This document shows positions 26,175-35,556 of a stretch of 64,000 nt of DNA, one piece after another; the stretch's first letter is position 1; the number at the start of each line of letters is the position of its first letter. Under the pieces are notes generated by a model. The model searched no databases, was not told where the DNA came from, and saw only the letters and a program-made list of their open reading frames with translations. Origin of the DNA: Trinickia caryophylli (GTDB taxonomy: Bacteria; Pseudomonadota; Gammaproteobacteria; Burkholderiales; Burkholderiaceae). Made by a program: the position numbers and the translations under genes. Location: assembly GCF_034424545.1 (NCBI RefSeq), contig NZ_CP139971.1, forward strand, positions 1,550,001-1,614,000, written 5' to 3'.

Positions 26175-28144
26175 GGCGCGCGCTCCAATGCCATCGCCTG
26201 AGCGTGATGCCGCCGCGTTGGCCAGAACCAGACGATCAGCGTGACGGCAACGGGCACCGAGCCCCAGACGACGGCCCACGGGGTGAATACGGAGCCGATG
26301 AAAAGCACTGTCGTCGCGAGGGCGCTCAGGAACGGCCAGATGGATGGCGTCGGGAAAAGCGAGCGGAGGTCGGGGCGCGCGTCGAGCACGGTGGTGACGA
26401 GTACCTCGCGCGCGTTCGCGGCAAGACCGGCCACGTATTCGGGCTCGCGGCGCGGCGCCCAGAGCGGATCGCGCGCGTGCACCACGGGCACCACGTCGAA
26501 ATTGTGCGGCGGTGGCGGGCTCGGCGTCGCCCATTCGAGTGTGCCGCCGCCCCACGGATCGGCTCCCGCCCGCACGCCATGACGGCGCGCGCGCCAGACG
26601 TTGAACAGGAACAGCACGACGCTTGCGGCGATGGCGGCGGCGCCGAGGCTGGCGACCATGTTCATCGGCCCCCATCCCATGCTGGCCGGATACGTCCAGA
26701 CGCGGCGCGGCATGCCTTCGAGGCCGAGCAGGTGCATCGGAAAGAACGTCAGATTGAAGCCCGCGAAGAAGAGCCAGAATTGCCAGCGGCCGAGCCGTTC
26801 GTCGAGCATGCGTCCGGTGATCTTGGGGAACCAGTAGTAAAGGGCGCCGAAGAGCGGGAAGACGGCGCCGCCGATCAGCACGTAGTGCAGGTGCGCGACG
26901 ACGAAATAGGTATCGTGCAATTGCAGGTCGAGCGAGACGGAGCCGAGCATGATGCCCGTCATGCCGCCGAGCACGAGGATGAAGAAGAATGCGAGCACGA
27001 AGAGCAGCGGCGTCTTCGCATTGAGGCGGCCGGTAACGAGCGTGGCGATCCAGCAATAGATCTGCAGCCCGGAAGGCAACGCGATCATGACGCTTGCCGC
27101 CGTGAAAAAGCTCTTGCCGAGCTGCGGCACGCTCGTGGCGAACATGTGATGCACCCAAAGGCCGAACGCCATGAACGCGGTGGCAATGAGCGCGAGCACG
27201 ATCGCGGTGTAGCCGAACATCGGACGGCGCGCGAAAGTGGGGATGATCGACGAAATGAAGCCGAGCGCCGGCACGAAGATCAGATAGACCTCCGGGTGGC
27301 CGAAGAACCAGAAGAGGTGCTGCCAGAGCAGCACGTCGCCGCCGAGTGCCGGATTGTAGAACTGCGTGCCGACGAGCCGGTCCAGGATCAGCGCCGTGCT
27401 CGCGACCATGACGGCCGGCATGGCGAAGATGACCATGAATTGCGTGACGAGGGTGGCCCAGGCGAAGAGCGGCATGCGGTTCAGCGACATGCCCGGCGCG
27501 CGCATCTTGAGAATCGTGGTGCTGAGGACGATGGCCTCGAGCAGCGCCGAGAGTTCGGTGAAGGTAATCATCTGCGCCCAGATGTCCGAGCCCTTGCCGG
27601 TGGCGTAGTTGGGCCCGGCCAGCGGGACGTAGCTGAACCAGCCGCTACGCGGGGCCGCGCCCAGGGCGAAGGCCACGTAAAGCGTCAGTCCGCCGAAAAG
27701 AAAAATCCAGTAAGCGTAGGCGTTCATGCGCGGAAATGCGACGCTGCGGGCGCCCACCATCAGCGGTATGAGGTAGCCGGCCACGGCCTGCATGACCGGC
27801 ACGGCGAAGAGAAACATCATCGTCGTGCCGTGCATCGTAAAGAAGGCGTCGTAGGTGTCGGGCGCAAGCAGGCGTGCATCGGGCCGTGCCAGCTGGAGCC
27901 GCATCGCGAGTGCGAGCAATCCCGCCAGCGCGAAGAACACGAACGTGGTGACGATGAAGCGCCGCGCGATCGTCTTATGGTTGACCGCGGCCAGTGCACC
28001 GAGCCAGCCGGGCGGGTCGCTCCAGGTTTGGGCCAGCGCGGCGCATACGGCTTCGCTCGCCTCCGGGCCGTCCACCAGGCGGCCTTCGGCGGGCGTGCGC
28101 GGTACTCGCTCGGTATGGTCGGATGGGTTGCGGTCAGGGGTCAT
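26171..28144 (-). CDS. coxA: cytochrome c oxidase subunit I
   Basis: This is the 657-aa catalytic subunit containing heme a, heme a3 and CuB; it reduces oxygen to water and pumps protons. Seen are the heme a ligand in FFTMHGTTMMFLF, the CuB/Tyr region WQHLFWFFGHPEVYLIFVPALG, LWVHHMFATSVPQ, and heme ligands in VVAHLHYVLIGGAVFPLFG. TVNHKT-like AAVNHKTIARRF opens the first helix. A long C-terminal extension with two more helices (SIWPFLSALATTVLFIGSVF and VTLIVWFW) is typical of oxidases that fuse or replace extra subunits. The start at 28144 follows coxB by 29 bases. Confidence 0.96.
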   Translation of the reverse strand: MTPDRNPSDHTERVPRTPAEGRLVDGPEASEAVCAALAQTWSDPPGWLGALAAVNHKTIARRFIVTTFVFFALAGLLALAMRLQLARPDARLLAPDTYDAFFTMHGTTMMFLFAVPVMQAVAGYLIPLMVGARSVAFPRMNAYAYWIFLFGGLTLYVAFALGAAPRSGWFSYVPLAGPNYATGKGSDIWAQMITFTELSALLEAIVLSTTILKMRAPGMSLNRMPLFAWATLVTQFMVIFAMPAVMVASTALILDRLVGTQFYNPALGGDVLLWQHLFWFFGHPEVYLIFVPALGFISSIIPTFARRPMFGYTAIVLALIATAFMAFGLWVHHMFATSVPQLGKSFFTAASVMIALPSGLQIYCWIATLVTGRLNAKTPLLFVLAFFFILVLGGMTGIMLGSVSLDLQLHDTYFVVAHLHYVLIGGAVFPLFGALYYWFPKITGRMLDERLGRWQFWLFFAGFNLTFFPMHLLGLEGMPRRVWTYPASMGWGPMNMVASLGAAAIAASVVLFLFNVWRARRHGVRAGADPWGGGTLEWATPSPPPPHNFDVVPVVHARDPLWAPRREPEYVAGLAANAREVLVTTVLDARPDLRSLFPTPSIWPFLSALATTVLFIGSVFTPWAVVWGSVPVAVTLIVWFWPTRRHHAQAMALERAP

Positions 28145-28173
28145 GGCGGCGTCGGACGGAGCTCGGGGCAGCG

Positions 28174-29283
28174 CTATCGGAGGGTGGTGAGCCAGGCGAC
28201 GAGCGCTTGGAGGTCGGCGGCGGGTAGCGAAGACGCAGGCATCGTTGCACCGGGCTTCGCTGCGTTCGGGTCGCGAATCCAGGCGGCGAGACTGGCCGCG
28301 TCGTTCGGAATCGAGCCGGCCGCCAGCGTTTGCCGGCTCATCAGATGCGTGAGGTCGGGGCCGAGCGAGCCGGCGGCGCTCGTACCCCGCACCGTATGGC
28401 AGCCGGCGCACGACGACTGCTCGAAGATCTGACGGCCGCGCACAGCCAGCGCATTCGCCGGTGCGCCGGCCGGCTCGCGCTGACGTGCGGCCCACGCGGC
28501 GTAGCGCTCGGGCGCCTCCGCCACGATCGTCATCGCCATCAGCGCATGCTCGGCTCCGCAAAACTCCGCGCACTGCCCGCGGTAGACGCCGGCTTTGTCG
28601 GCGCGAAACTCGATCGTCGTCGAGATGCCGGGCAAAAGATCTTTCTTCCCGTGCAGGTTCGGCACCCAAAAGCCGTGAATGACGTCACCGGCCGCGAGCG
28701 AGATGACGACGGGGCGGCCGACGGGTACATGCAGTTCGTTGGCGACGGTGAAATCGGCCGCGTCGCCGTCGCGCGCATAGTTGGCCTGCCACCACCATTG
28801 CCATCCCACGAGGTCGATGTGAAGCGCGTTTGCGACGGGCAGTCTCGACAGCGCACGATCGGTCAGCGCATCGGCCACGGTAATGCCGGCGAGCAGCAGT
28901 ACGGATGCCGCGCTGGCGGCCACGACGGCGCGGCGCGCCGCGCGCTCGGGGCGCGCGCTGCCGCCGAGATCGGGCGGCGTCGATTCGTCGGCCCGCCGGC
29001 CGCGCCGTGCCAGTGCGACGAGCACGATGGCCAGCACGGCGGCGAATACGGCGCCCGTTACGACGAGCGTGAGGTTCCAGAGCCTGACGATGTGCGCAGC
29101 TTGCACGCCCGCAGGCGTAAGCGCATTCTGGTGCGTCGCTGCATGCGCGAGCACGGCCGGGACCATGCATGCGGCGAACGGCGCGAATGCCGTGCGAAGG
29201 CGAGCGGCGCAGCGGCGTCGTAGCAGGAGCGGCCGGCGCGGCCCGCGCAAAAAGGCGCTCGTCGAGGCGCGCAGTCTTTTCAT
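28174..29283 (-). CDS. coxB: cytochrome c oxidase subunit II with C-terminal cytochrome c domain (caa3 type)
   Basis: The 369-aa subunit carries a signal peptide ending near VLAHAA and two membrane helices (about 65-90 and 120-140). A cupredoxin domain has the CuA ligands in DVIHGFWVPNL and GQCAEFCGAEHALM. A fused cytochrome c follows, with CAGCHTVRG and the distal Met in GATMPASSLPA. The fusion defines a caa3-type enzyme that takes electrons through its own heme. It is the first gene of the minus-strand operon and diverges from an SDR gene across about 240 bases. Confidence 0.95.
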   Translation of the reverse strand: MKRLRASTSAFLRGPRRPLLLRRRCAARLRTAFAPFAACMVPAVLAHAATHQNALTPAGVQAAHIVRLWNLTLVVTGAVFAAVLAIVLVALARRGRRADESTPPDLGGSARPERAARRAVVAASAASVLLLAGITVADALTDRALSRLPVANALHIDLVGWQWWWQANYARDGDAADFTVANELHVPVGRPVVISLAAGDVIHGFWVPNLHGKKDLLPGISTTIEFRADKAGVYRGQCAEFCGAEHALMAMTIVAEAPERYAAWAARQREPAGAPANALAVRGRQIFEQSSCAGCHTVRGTSAAGSLGPDLTHLMSRQTLAAGSIPNDAASLAAWIRDPNAAKPGATMPASSLPAADLQALVAWLTTLR

Positions 29284-29521
29284 CCGGGCTTGCCGAGAGA
29301 GAGGGACCTTCCGCGCTCAGCAGATTCCGTACCCGCCGCGCGGCGCTGGACGGGCCGCACGGATCGGCGCTCTCTGGGCAATGCTTTTGGCAACGCGCGG
29401 CGGCCGGGCCGCATGGCCATGCGGCGGCGGGAACGAAGGTTGCGTCGCTCGGCAGACCGCCGCCGCGGCGGTCGAGTGCGCCTCGCCTGCGCATGGTTCG
29501 ATGCCAACAACGGAGGCTGCC

Positions 29522-30595
29522 ATGAACGTGAAACTCAAACCCATCGATCAGCAGACCATCGTCATCACCGGCGCCACGAGCGGCATCGGGCTTGCGACGG
29601 CACGTCTTGCGGCCCGGCGCGGCGCGCGTCTGATGTTGATCGCGCGCAGTGCGCCGGCGCTCGAGGAACTGGCGGCCGAGCTTGCCGGCGCGCGCGAGGG
29701 GGCGACCGGGCCGTCGGTCTCGGGGCGCGGGGCGGTGGTCGACTACGCCGTGGCGGACGTGGGCGAGCCGGATCAGGTCGAAAAAGCCGCGGCGCAGGCC
29801 ATCGCGCGATTCGGCGGCTTCGACACGTGGATCAATAACGCCGGTGCGTCGATCTTCGGCCGCTATGCCGACGTCCCGCTGGAGGAGCAGCGCAAGCTCT
29901 TCGATACGAACTTCTGGGGCGTCGTGCACGGCTCGCTGGCAGCCGTGCGCCATCTGAAGACGCGCGGCGGGGCGCTGATCAACCTCGGCAGCGAATTGTC
30001 GGATCTGGCCATTCCGCTGCAGGGCACCTATGTGGCTTCGAAGCATGCGGTGAAGGGCTATACCGATGCGCTCCGGCTCGAGTTGATCGCCGAGCGCGCG
30101 CCGGTATCGGTGACGCTCATCAAACCCTCGGCCATTCACACGCAATTCGTCGAGCACGCGCGCAATCATCTCGAAGTCGAGCCCAAGCTGCCTGCACCCG
30201 TCTATGCGCCGGAACTCGTCGCCGAGGCCATTCTCCATGCGGCCGGGCACCCGGAGCGCGAACTGTTCGTCGGCGGTGCGGGGCGCACGCTATCCGCATT
30301 CGCGCGGCATTTGCCGAGGCTTTTCGATCGTGTCATGAGCCGCAACGGCTTGCGTTCGCAAATGAGCGACCGCGAACCGTCGGCAGGCGACGGCCTCGAG
30401 CAGGGGGCGAGCGGGCTGCGCGAACGTTCGGAGATGCCGCGGCGCGTGTTCCGGTCGAGCCTTTATACGCAGGCGGTGATGCATCGGCGCGGCACGACAG
30501 CAGTGGCGCTCGGCGCGGCGGCGCTCGTGGCCCTCGCGGCGCTGACACGTCAGCGCGACACGAACCACGGCAGGCAGCGCCGGCGCAACGCCTGA
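29522..30595 (+). CDS. short-chain dehydrogenase/reductase with C-terminal membrane segment
   Basis: This is a 357-aa NAD(P)-dependent oxidoreductase. The Rossmann start is TGATSGIGLATA, followed by NNAG, the catalytic Ser in GSELSDLA and the Tyr-x3-Lys in YVASKHA. A C-terminal extension of about 90 residues ends in a hydrophobic helix (ALGAAALVALAAL) and a basic tail, suggesting membrane attachment. The ATG at 29522 follows GGAGG by six bases; a much longer open frame upstream is antisense to coxB and is not used. Substrate unknown. Confidence 0.88.
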   Translation: MNVKLKPIDQQTIVITGATSGIGLATARLAARRGARLMLIARSAPALEELAAELAGAREGATGPSVSGRGAVVDYAVADVGEPDQVEKAAAQAIARFGGFDTWINNAGASIFGRYADVPLEEQRKLFDTNFWGVVHGSLAAVRHLKTRGGALINLGSELSDLAIPLQGTYVASKHAVKGYTDALRLELIAERAPVSVTLIKPSAIHTQFVEHARNHLEVEPKLPAPVYAPELVAEAILHAAGHPERELFVGGAGRTLSAFARHLPRLFDRVMSRNGLRSQMSDREPSAGDGLEQGASGLRERSEMPRRVFRSSLYTQAVMHRRGTTAVALGAAALVALAALTRQRDTNHGRQRRRNA

Positions 30596-30615
30596 GCGCG
30601 GCGGTGTTTCCGGCC

Positions 30616-30636
30616 GCGCCGCCACGGCGGCGGCGC
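30616..30636 (+). terminator. GC hairpin after the SDR gene, possible terminator
   Basis: GCGCCGCC/GGCGGCGC (30616-30623, 30629-30636) form a perfect 8-bp stem with a 5-base loop, 20 bases after the stop. There is no T-run, only TGCTTTGT, so intrinsic termination is uncertain. Confidence 0.42.
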
Positions 30637-30724
30637 GTGCTTTGTCCGACGCCGCCGTGATATCGCTCCTGTGCACGCCATGCCGCTCGAACCCGACAGA
30701 AGCAGTGCGATCGACGAGGTACCC

Positions 30725-31999
30725 ATGCCTGACCGCCCGCGCGGATCGAGCGCGCGCACGACCGCGCGCGTTCGAGAAGTGCTCGATGGCCGCCGCCGCG
30801 GCCTGGGCGTGCTGCTGCCATTCGCCGGCCCTGCCGTCGTGGTGTCCGTCGCCTACATGGACCCCGGCAACATAGCGACGAACCTTCAGGCGGGAGCCGG
30901 CTACGGCTATTCGCTGCTGTGGGTCGTTCTGCTCGCGAACGTGGTCGCGATGCTGTTTCAGGCCATCTCGGCGCGCATCGGCCTCGTCACCGGCGAAAGT
31001 CTCGCGAAGCTGTGCGCAAGCAATCTGCCGCGGCCGGTGGTCTATGCCGTGTGGGCCGTCAGCGAAATCGCCGCGATGGCGACCGATCTCGCGGAATTTC
31101 TCGGCGGCGCCATCGGCCTGTCGTTGCTTGCGCATCTGCCGCTGCTCGTGGGCATGGCGATCACCGCGGCGTTGACGTGGGGCCTGCTGCTCATGCAGGC
31201 GCGTGGCTTTCGCCCGTTGGAGCTTGCCATCGGCGCGCTCGTCGGCGTGATCGCACTGGCCTATACGGCGCAGCTCTTTTTCGTGCAGCTCGACTGGCCC
31301 GCGCTTGCACACGGCACATTCACGCCGTCGATCGCCGACGGCGAAGCGCTGCTCGTCGCCGTGGGCATCATCGGCGCGACCGTGATGCCGCACGCGCTAT
31401 TTCTGCATTCGGGCCTGACGGGCGAGCGGATCAGGCCGCGCGACGACGGCGATCTGCGCAGACTCGTGCGCTACGCCAATGCCGAAGTCGTCATCGCCCT
31501 GGGCGTGGCCGGCCTCGTGAACATGGCGATGGTTGCCATGGCGGCCGGTGCCTTTCATCGGGGGCATGCCCAGATCGCCGAAATCCAGGCCGCCTACCAT
31601 ACGCTCACGCCGCTGTTCGGCTCGATGGCCGCGGGCCTCTTTCTCACCTCGCTGATGGCCTCGGGCATTTCGAGCTCGGTAGTCGGCACAATGGCCGGGC
31701 AGATGATCATGCGCGACTTCCTCGGCTTCGCCGTGCCGCTTTCGGTCAGACGCCTTGTGACGATGGTGCCGGCATTCATTATCGTGGGGCTCGGCTTCGA
31801 CGCCACGCGCGCCCTCGTGCTGAGCCAGGTCGTGCTGAGTCTGGCTGTGCCCGTGCCGATGATCGCGCTGGTCGTCTTCGCGAGCCGGGCGCGCACGATG
31901 GGCGCTTACCGGCTGGGGCCGTGCGTCGTCGCGCTTGCCGTCGTGTGCGCGGCGGCCGTGCTCGGCATGAACGGCGTGCTCGTCGCGCATCTCCTCTGA
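30725..31999 (+). CDS. mntH: NRAMP-family divalent metal transporter (MntH-like)
   Basis: This 424-aa inner-membrane carrier imports Mn(II) or Fe(II) with protons. The two metal-binding half-helices are present: YMDPGNIATN in helix 1 and VMPHALFLHSG in helix 6. About eleven hydrophobic segments are visible. The ATG at 30725 follows GAGG; in-frame GTG 30671 and ATG 30680 would add a short hydrophilic extension. No yybP-ykoY-like or Mn-responsive element is recognised in the short leader. Metal preference cannot be read from sequence. Confidence 0.9.
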   Translation: MPDRPRGSSARTTARVREVLDGRRRGLGVLLPFAGPAVVVSVAYMDPGNIATNLQAGAGYGYSLLWVVLLANVVAMLFQAISARIGLVTGESLAKLCASNLPRPVVYAVWAVSEIAAMATDLAEFLGGAIGLSLLAHLPLLVGMAITAALTWGLLLMQARGFRPLELAIGALVGVIALAYTAQLFFVQLDWPALAHGTFTPSIADGEALLVAVGIIGATVMPHALFLHSGLTGERIRPRDDGDLRRLVRYANAEVVIALGVAGLVNMAMVAMAAGAFHRGHAQIAEIQAAYHTLTPLFGSMAAGLFLTSLMASGISSSVVGTMAGQMIMRDFLGFAVPLSVRRLVTMVPAFIIVGLGFDATRALVLSQVVLSLAVPVPMIALVVFASRARTMGAYRLGPCVVALAVVCAAAVLGMNGVLVAHLL

Positions 32000-32095
32000 C
32001 CGATGCCGCCATGCGTTTCCGTGCGCTTCGGGATGGTCTGCGGGCGGCGGCGCGCGGACGGTCCGGGCGCCGTGAAGGCCCTCCCTGCTCCGACC

Positions 32096-32112
32096 GGTGA
32101 GGGTTTTCGGGA
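32096..32112 (+). repeat. 17-base interspersed repeat, copy 7
   Basis: GGTGAGGGTTTTCGGGA matches the consensus exactly, 97 bases after the NRAMP stop and oriented with it. Confidence 0.8.
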
Positions 32113-32277
32113 TCGACCGAATCTGAGTCGTCGCGTGGTGGTTTCCTCGCCGCTTGCGCCGCGGCATGAGCCGCACCTGCGGCCCGTCCGGCGCCGCGCC
32201 AAGCCGGTTGTGCCCAAAGCAGTGAGCGGGCGGGCTGCTTGCCGGCCTGTTCTCCGCGCTTCGAAGCCACCTTCAAA

Positions 32278-32294
32278 GGTGAGAGTTTTCGGGA
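32278..32294 (+). repeat. 17-base interspersed repeat, copy 8
   Basis: GGTGAGAGTTTTCGGGA matches the consensus exactly and lies 134 bases before the aldehyde dehydrogenase start. It is the last copy in the window. Confidence 0.8.
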
Positions 32295-32411
32295 TTGGCG
32301 GCTGTTCTTGCCACAAGCGCGTCACATCGCGAAATCGAAAATCGTGCGAAGATCGCTGGTTTGGACGCGGCATCGGCCTCGTCGTGACGATTGAACCTAT
32401 AGGAGACTCAG

Positions 32412-33992
32412 ATGCAGATCACCGGAGAGATGCTGATCGGCGGCGAGGCGGTGCGTGGCACGGCCGGCACGTTGCGTGCGTTCGACCCGGCTCGCAACCT
32501 CGAGATCGAGCCGGCTTTCGGGGCGGGCGATGCAGGCGATGTCGACCGCGCATGCCGGCTCGCGCAGGGGGCGTTCGACGCCTTCCGGCAAGCGCCGCTC
32601 GAGCAGCGTGCGAAGCTGCTCGACGCGATCGGGGACAAGATCATGGCATTGGGCGATGCCCTGATCGAGCGCGCCCAGATCGAATCGGCCCTGCCGAAGG
32701 CGCGCCTCGAAGGCGAACGCGCACGCACGGTCGGCCAGCTCAAGCTGTTCGCGGCGCTCGTGCGCGATGGCCGCTGGCTTGGCGCGACGCTCGATTCGGC
32801 GATGCCCGAGCGCAAGCCGCTGGCGCGTTCGGACCTGCGTCTGCAGAAAATTCCGTTGGGGCCTGTTGCCGTGTTCGGGGCAAGCAACTTTCCGCTCGCG
32901 TTCTCGGTGGCCGGCGGCGATACCGCTTCGGCCCTGGCGGCGGGCTGTCCCGTTGTGGTGAAGGCGCATCCGGCGCACCTCGGAACCTCGGAGCTCGTCG
33001 GCCGCGCCATCCGGGAGGCCGTGGCCGAAAGTGGCCTGCCTGCCGGCATCTTCTCGCTCGTGCTTGGCGCGGGCAACGCGATCGGCGAGGCGCTCGTTGC
33101 GCACCCGGCGATCAAGGCCGTCGGCTTCACGGGTTCGCGTGGCGGCGGCGTCGCGCTGATGAACATCGCGGCGCGGCGCCGCGAACCGATTCCGGTGTAT
33201 GCCGAGATGAGCAGCATCAATCCGTTCTTCGTGCTGCCCGGTGCGCTGGCTGCACGCGGCGAAGCGATCGCGAACGGTTTCGTCGAATCGCTGACGCTGG
33301 GCGTGGGGCAGTTCTGCACGAATCCGGGGCTTGTGGTGGTGCTCGAAGGGCCACACCTGCAGAGCTTCGTCGACGCGGCCGCGAAGGCCCTGGAGAAGAA
33401 GGGCGCGCAGACGATGCTGACGGCCGGCATCGCGTCGGCCTACCGCGACGGCATTGCGCGGCGCGCGGGCATCGACGGCATCAAGCGCCTTGGCGAGGGC
33501 GCCACGACCGATGCGCAAAACGCGGCGCTGCCGTCGCTGTTCGCGGCGACGCAATCGCAATTCCTCGCGAACGCGCCGCTCGAGGACGAAATCTTCGGCC
33601 CGACGTCGCTGATCGTCACATGCCGCGACATCGCCGAGATGATGGAGCTGGCCGAGCGTCTGGAAGGCCAGTTGACGGCCAGCCTGCACCTCGAGCGCGA
33701 CGATCACGACCTCGCGCGCCAGTTGTTGCCGACACTCGAGCGCAAGGCCGGCCGTATTCTCGCCAACGGTTTTCCGACTGGCGTCGAGGTTTGCCATGCG
33801 ATGGTGCACGGCGGGCCGTACCCGGCCACGTCCGATCCGCGTTCGACGTCGGTCGGCACGCTCGCGATCGAGCGGTTCCTGCGGCCGGTCTGCTATCAGG
33901 ACTTGCCCGCGGCGCTGCTGCCGCAATCCGTGCAGGACGAGAACCCGCTCGGCCTTTGGCGCCTGCGTGATGGTGCGTTCGAGCGTCGCTGA
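32412..33992 (+). CDS. aldehyde dehydrogenase, 2,5-dioxovalerate (alpha-ketoglutaric semialdehyde) dehydrogenase type
   Basis: This 526-aa NAD(P)-dependent aldehyde dehydrogenase belongs to the subfamily that oxidises alpha-ketoglutaric semialdehyde to 2-oxoglutarate in sugar-acid, arabinose or hydroxyproline breakdown. Seen are [35 protein letters not shown], the turn [10 protein letters not shown], the Glu in [11 protein letters not shown] and the catalytic Cys in [11 protein letters not shown]. This HPAH and CTNPG pattern separates it from ordinary ALDHs. The ATG follows AGGAGA. No sugar-acid pathway genes are adjacent, so the physiological route is inferred. Confidence 0.87.
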   Translation: MQITGEMLIGGEAVRGTAGTLRAFDPARNLEIEPAFGAGDAGDVDRACRLAQGAFDAFRQAPLEQRAKLLDAIGDKIMALGDALIERAQIESALPKARLEGERARTVGQLKLFAALVRDGRWLGATLDSAMPERKPLARSDLRLQKIPLGPVAVFGASNFPLAFSVAGGDTASALAAGCPVVVKAHPAHLGTSELVGRAIREAVAESGLPAGIFSLVLGAGNAIGEALVAHPAIKAVGFTGSRGGGVALMNIAARRREPIPVYAEMSSINPFFVLPGALAARGEAIANGFVESLTLGVGQFCTNPGLVVVLEGPHLQSFVDAAAKALEKKGAQTMLTAGIASAYRDGIARRAGIDGIKRLGEGATTDAQNAALPSLFAATQSQFLANAPLEDEIFGPTSLIVTCRDIAEMMELAERLEGQLTASLHLERDDHDLARQLLPTLERKAGRILANGFPTGVEVCHAMVHGGPYPATSDPRSTSVGTLAIERFLRPVCYQDLPAALLPQSVQDENPLGLWRLRDGAFERR

Positions 33993-34062
33993 GCGCAAGC
34001 GATGACGGGCGGCGCAGCGGCTTGGCCGCGCGCCTGCCCCTTACCTCGTTACCCGCGTTCCT

Positions 34063-34665
34063 TCAGCCGCCCACGTGATAGATGCGCCCCGTCTGGGCGC
34101 CTTCCACGCTGCGGCAATATGCCATTGCCGCACGCTCCGCCGTAACGGGCTCGAAGCCTTGGAAATACGATCCATACGCGTCGAGCGATTCCGCGAGCAC
34201 GGTCGGGCTGACGAGATTGATGCGGATGCCGCGCGGCAATTCTATTGCCGCGCCGCGCACGAAGCCTTCGAGTGCGGCGTTGACGGTCGTCGCATTGATA
34301 CCGTCGCGAACAGGCTCTTGCGCCAGAATGCCGCTTGTGAGCGTGAACGAGCCGCCATCGCGAACATGATGCTGCGCGGCCAGTACCACGTTGACCTGCC
34401 CCATCAGCTTGTCGCACAGGCCGATCCAGAATTGATCGGCCGTCATGTCGTGAAACGGTCCGAAGTGCACTTTGCCGATCGTCGTCACGACAGCGTCGAC
34501 CGACCCGATTTCGTGAAACAGCCGCTCGACGCCCGATAGATGCGTTGCGTCCACGTGGTAATCCCCATGCGTTGCACTCACCTCCACGATTTCATGGCGC
34601 TGAGCCAGCGCCGTGCTGACCGCTTTGCCGAGCGTGCCGCTCGCGCCGATGACGACGACTTTCAT
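34063..34665 (-). CDS. short atypical SDR-fold protein lacking the Tyr/Lys pair
   Basis: This is a 200-aa Rossmann-fold protein. The nucleotide loop GASGTLGKAV and the second-strand DAVVTTIG are clear. Where classical SDRs have Tyr-x3-Lys, this protein reads NATTVNAALEGFVRGAA, so both catalytic residues are absent. It may bind NADP without classical dehydrogenase chemistry, or use another mechanism. It forms an operon with the membrane protein gene 12 bases upstream. Substrate unknown. Confidence 0.82.
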   Translation of the reverse strand: MKVVVIGASGTLGKAVSTALAQRHEIVEVSATHGDYHVDATHLSGVERLFHEIGSVDAVVTTIGKVHFGPFHDMTADQFWIGLCDKLMGQVNVVLAAQHHVRDGGSFTLTSGILAQEPVRDGINATTVNAALEGFVRGAAIELPRGIRINLVSPTVLAESLDAYGSYFQGFEPVTAERAAMAYCRSVEGAQTGRIYHVGG

Positions 34666-34677
34666 GGATTGCCTCCT

Positions 34678-35142
34678 TCACCGTTCGGGCCGTTCGCCGC
34701 GAAGCGGCCATGCGAGCAACACGGCCGCGGCGGCCTTGCAAAGGGCACCGGCGCCCGTCACGATCGCGGCCGGCACCGACATTGCCCATTCGGCCGGCAA
34801 TGCCGGCGCGGCGAAAAGGGCACCTGCCAAGCACAGCACGATCGTGACCCAGCGTGCCCAGCGGCGGCCCAGCGCCACGAAAGCATAGAGCGCGCCGAGC
34901 AGCACGCGCGCCAGGATTGCGGCGGCAAACGCCGATGCACCGATTTGCGATGCATCGTGCGGCGGCAGCCAGGCGAACTCGAACGGTATTTCCAGCCATG
35001 AGGCAGCGTAGGCGGCGCCGAGAAAAAGGAGCGCCGCGTGCCATCGTTTCGCCGAGCGCGGTTCGAGCGCCGCGCGCTGTGCGTCGAATGCAAGTCGCAT
35101 CCGCTGCATCGCCGTGCCGGGAAGGGGGCGGCTCGCATTCAT
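34678..35142 (-). CDS. four-helix membrane protein of unknown function
   Basis: The 154-aa protein has a basic N-terminus and four hydrophobic segments: AALLFLGAAYAASWLEI, FAAAILARVLLGALYAFVAL, WVTIVLCLAGALFAAPAL and AAIVTGAGALCKAAAAVLLA. The ATG at 35142 (MNASRPLPG) is preferred to a longer frame from 35256. It precedes the atypical SDR gene by 12 bases, so both probably share one transcript. No family recognised. Confidence 0.68.
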   Translation of the reverse strand: MNASRPLPGTAMQRMRLAFDAQRAALEPRSAKRWHAALLFLGAAYAASWLEIPFEFAWLPPHDASQIGASAFAAAILARVLLGALYAFVALGRRWARWVTIVLCLAGALFAAPALPAEWAMSVPAAIVTGAGALCKAAAAVLLAWPLRGERPER

Positions 35143-35556
35143 GGTCTGCTCGCAAGGTTTGCGCGTCAGGTTCGTCGGCCACGGCGCGTATCGTTCGATG
35201 CGTTTGAAACAACCGTTATCGCTCATCAAGCGTAGTGCAGCGGCTGACAACTTCAAGCTCGAACGCGTGCGTCGCGACGCGATCCCGCACGCGCGCGTGG
35301 ATCATTCTCGAGCCATGCCGCAAGAGTCGTTCCGACAGGTTGGCCGAAGAACGCGGGCGCGACGACACGACACGGGACGACGGAACGAGAACGATTTATT
35401 TCTCGTGCAACCTGCGTTTTCTACAGAGTATGATTCCAATCCTGCGCGCACGAGCCGCCGCGAAGGTCATGGCTCGCGCGCCCGGCTGCTGCGTCGAACC
35501 GTGTTGGGCGCTCGCTGGCGGCCCCATACGAAGAGGTTTCAGGAGGCAGACGAGTC
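35143..35556 (+). other. 414-base intergenic region
   Basis: This is the divergent promoter space between the membrane protein (minus) and the 77-aa gene (plus). An AT-richer patch near 35393-35440 is the likely promoter zone, and AGGAGG at 35540 is the ribosome site. No gene is supported here. Confidence 0.5.

Larger units (their letters stand above)
32000..32411 (+). other. 412-base intergenic region carrying two copies of the 17-base repeat
   Basis: It contains forward repeat copies at 32096 and 32278. The last 70 bases hold the ribosome site AGGAGA for the aldehyde dehydrogenase. No gene is supported on either strand. Confidence 0.6.

Noticed and set aside
32278..32411. Repeat copy 8 as a promoter element of the aldehyde dehydrogenase
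   Set aside because: The other copies lie after genes rather than before them, and no -35/-10 spacing is associated with the motif.
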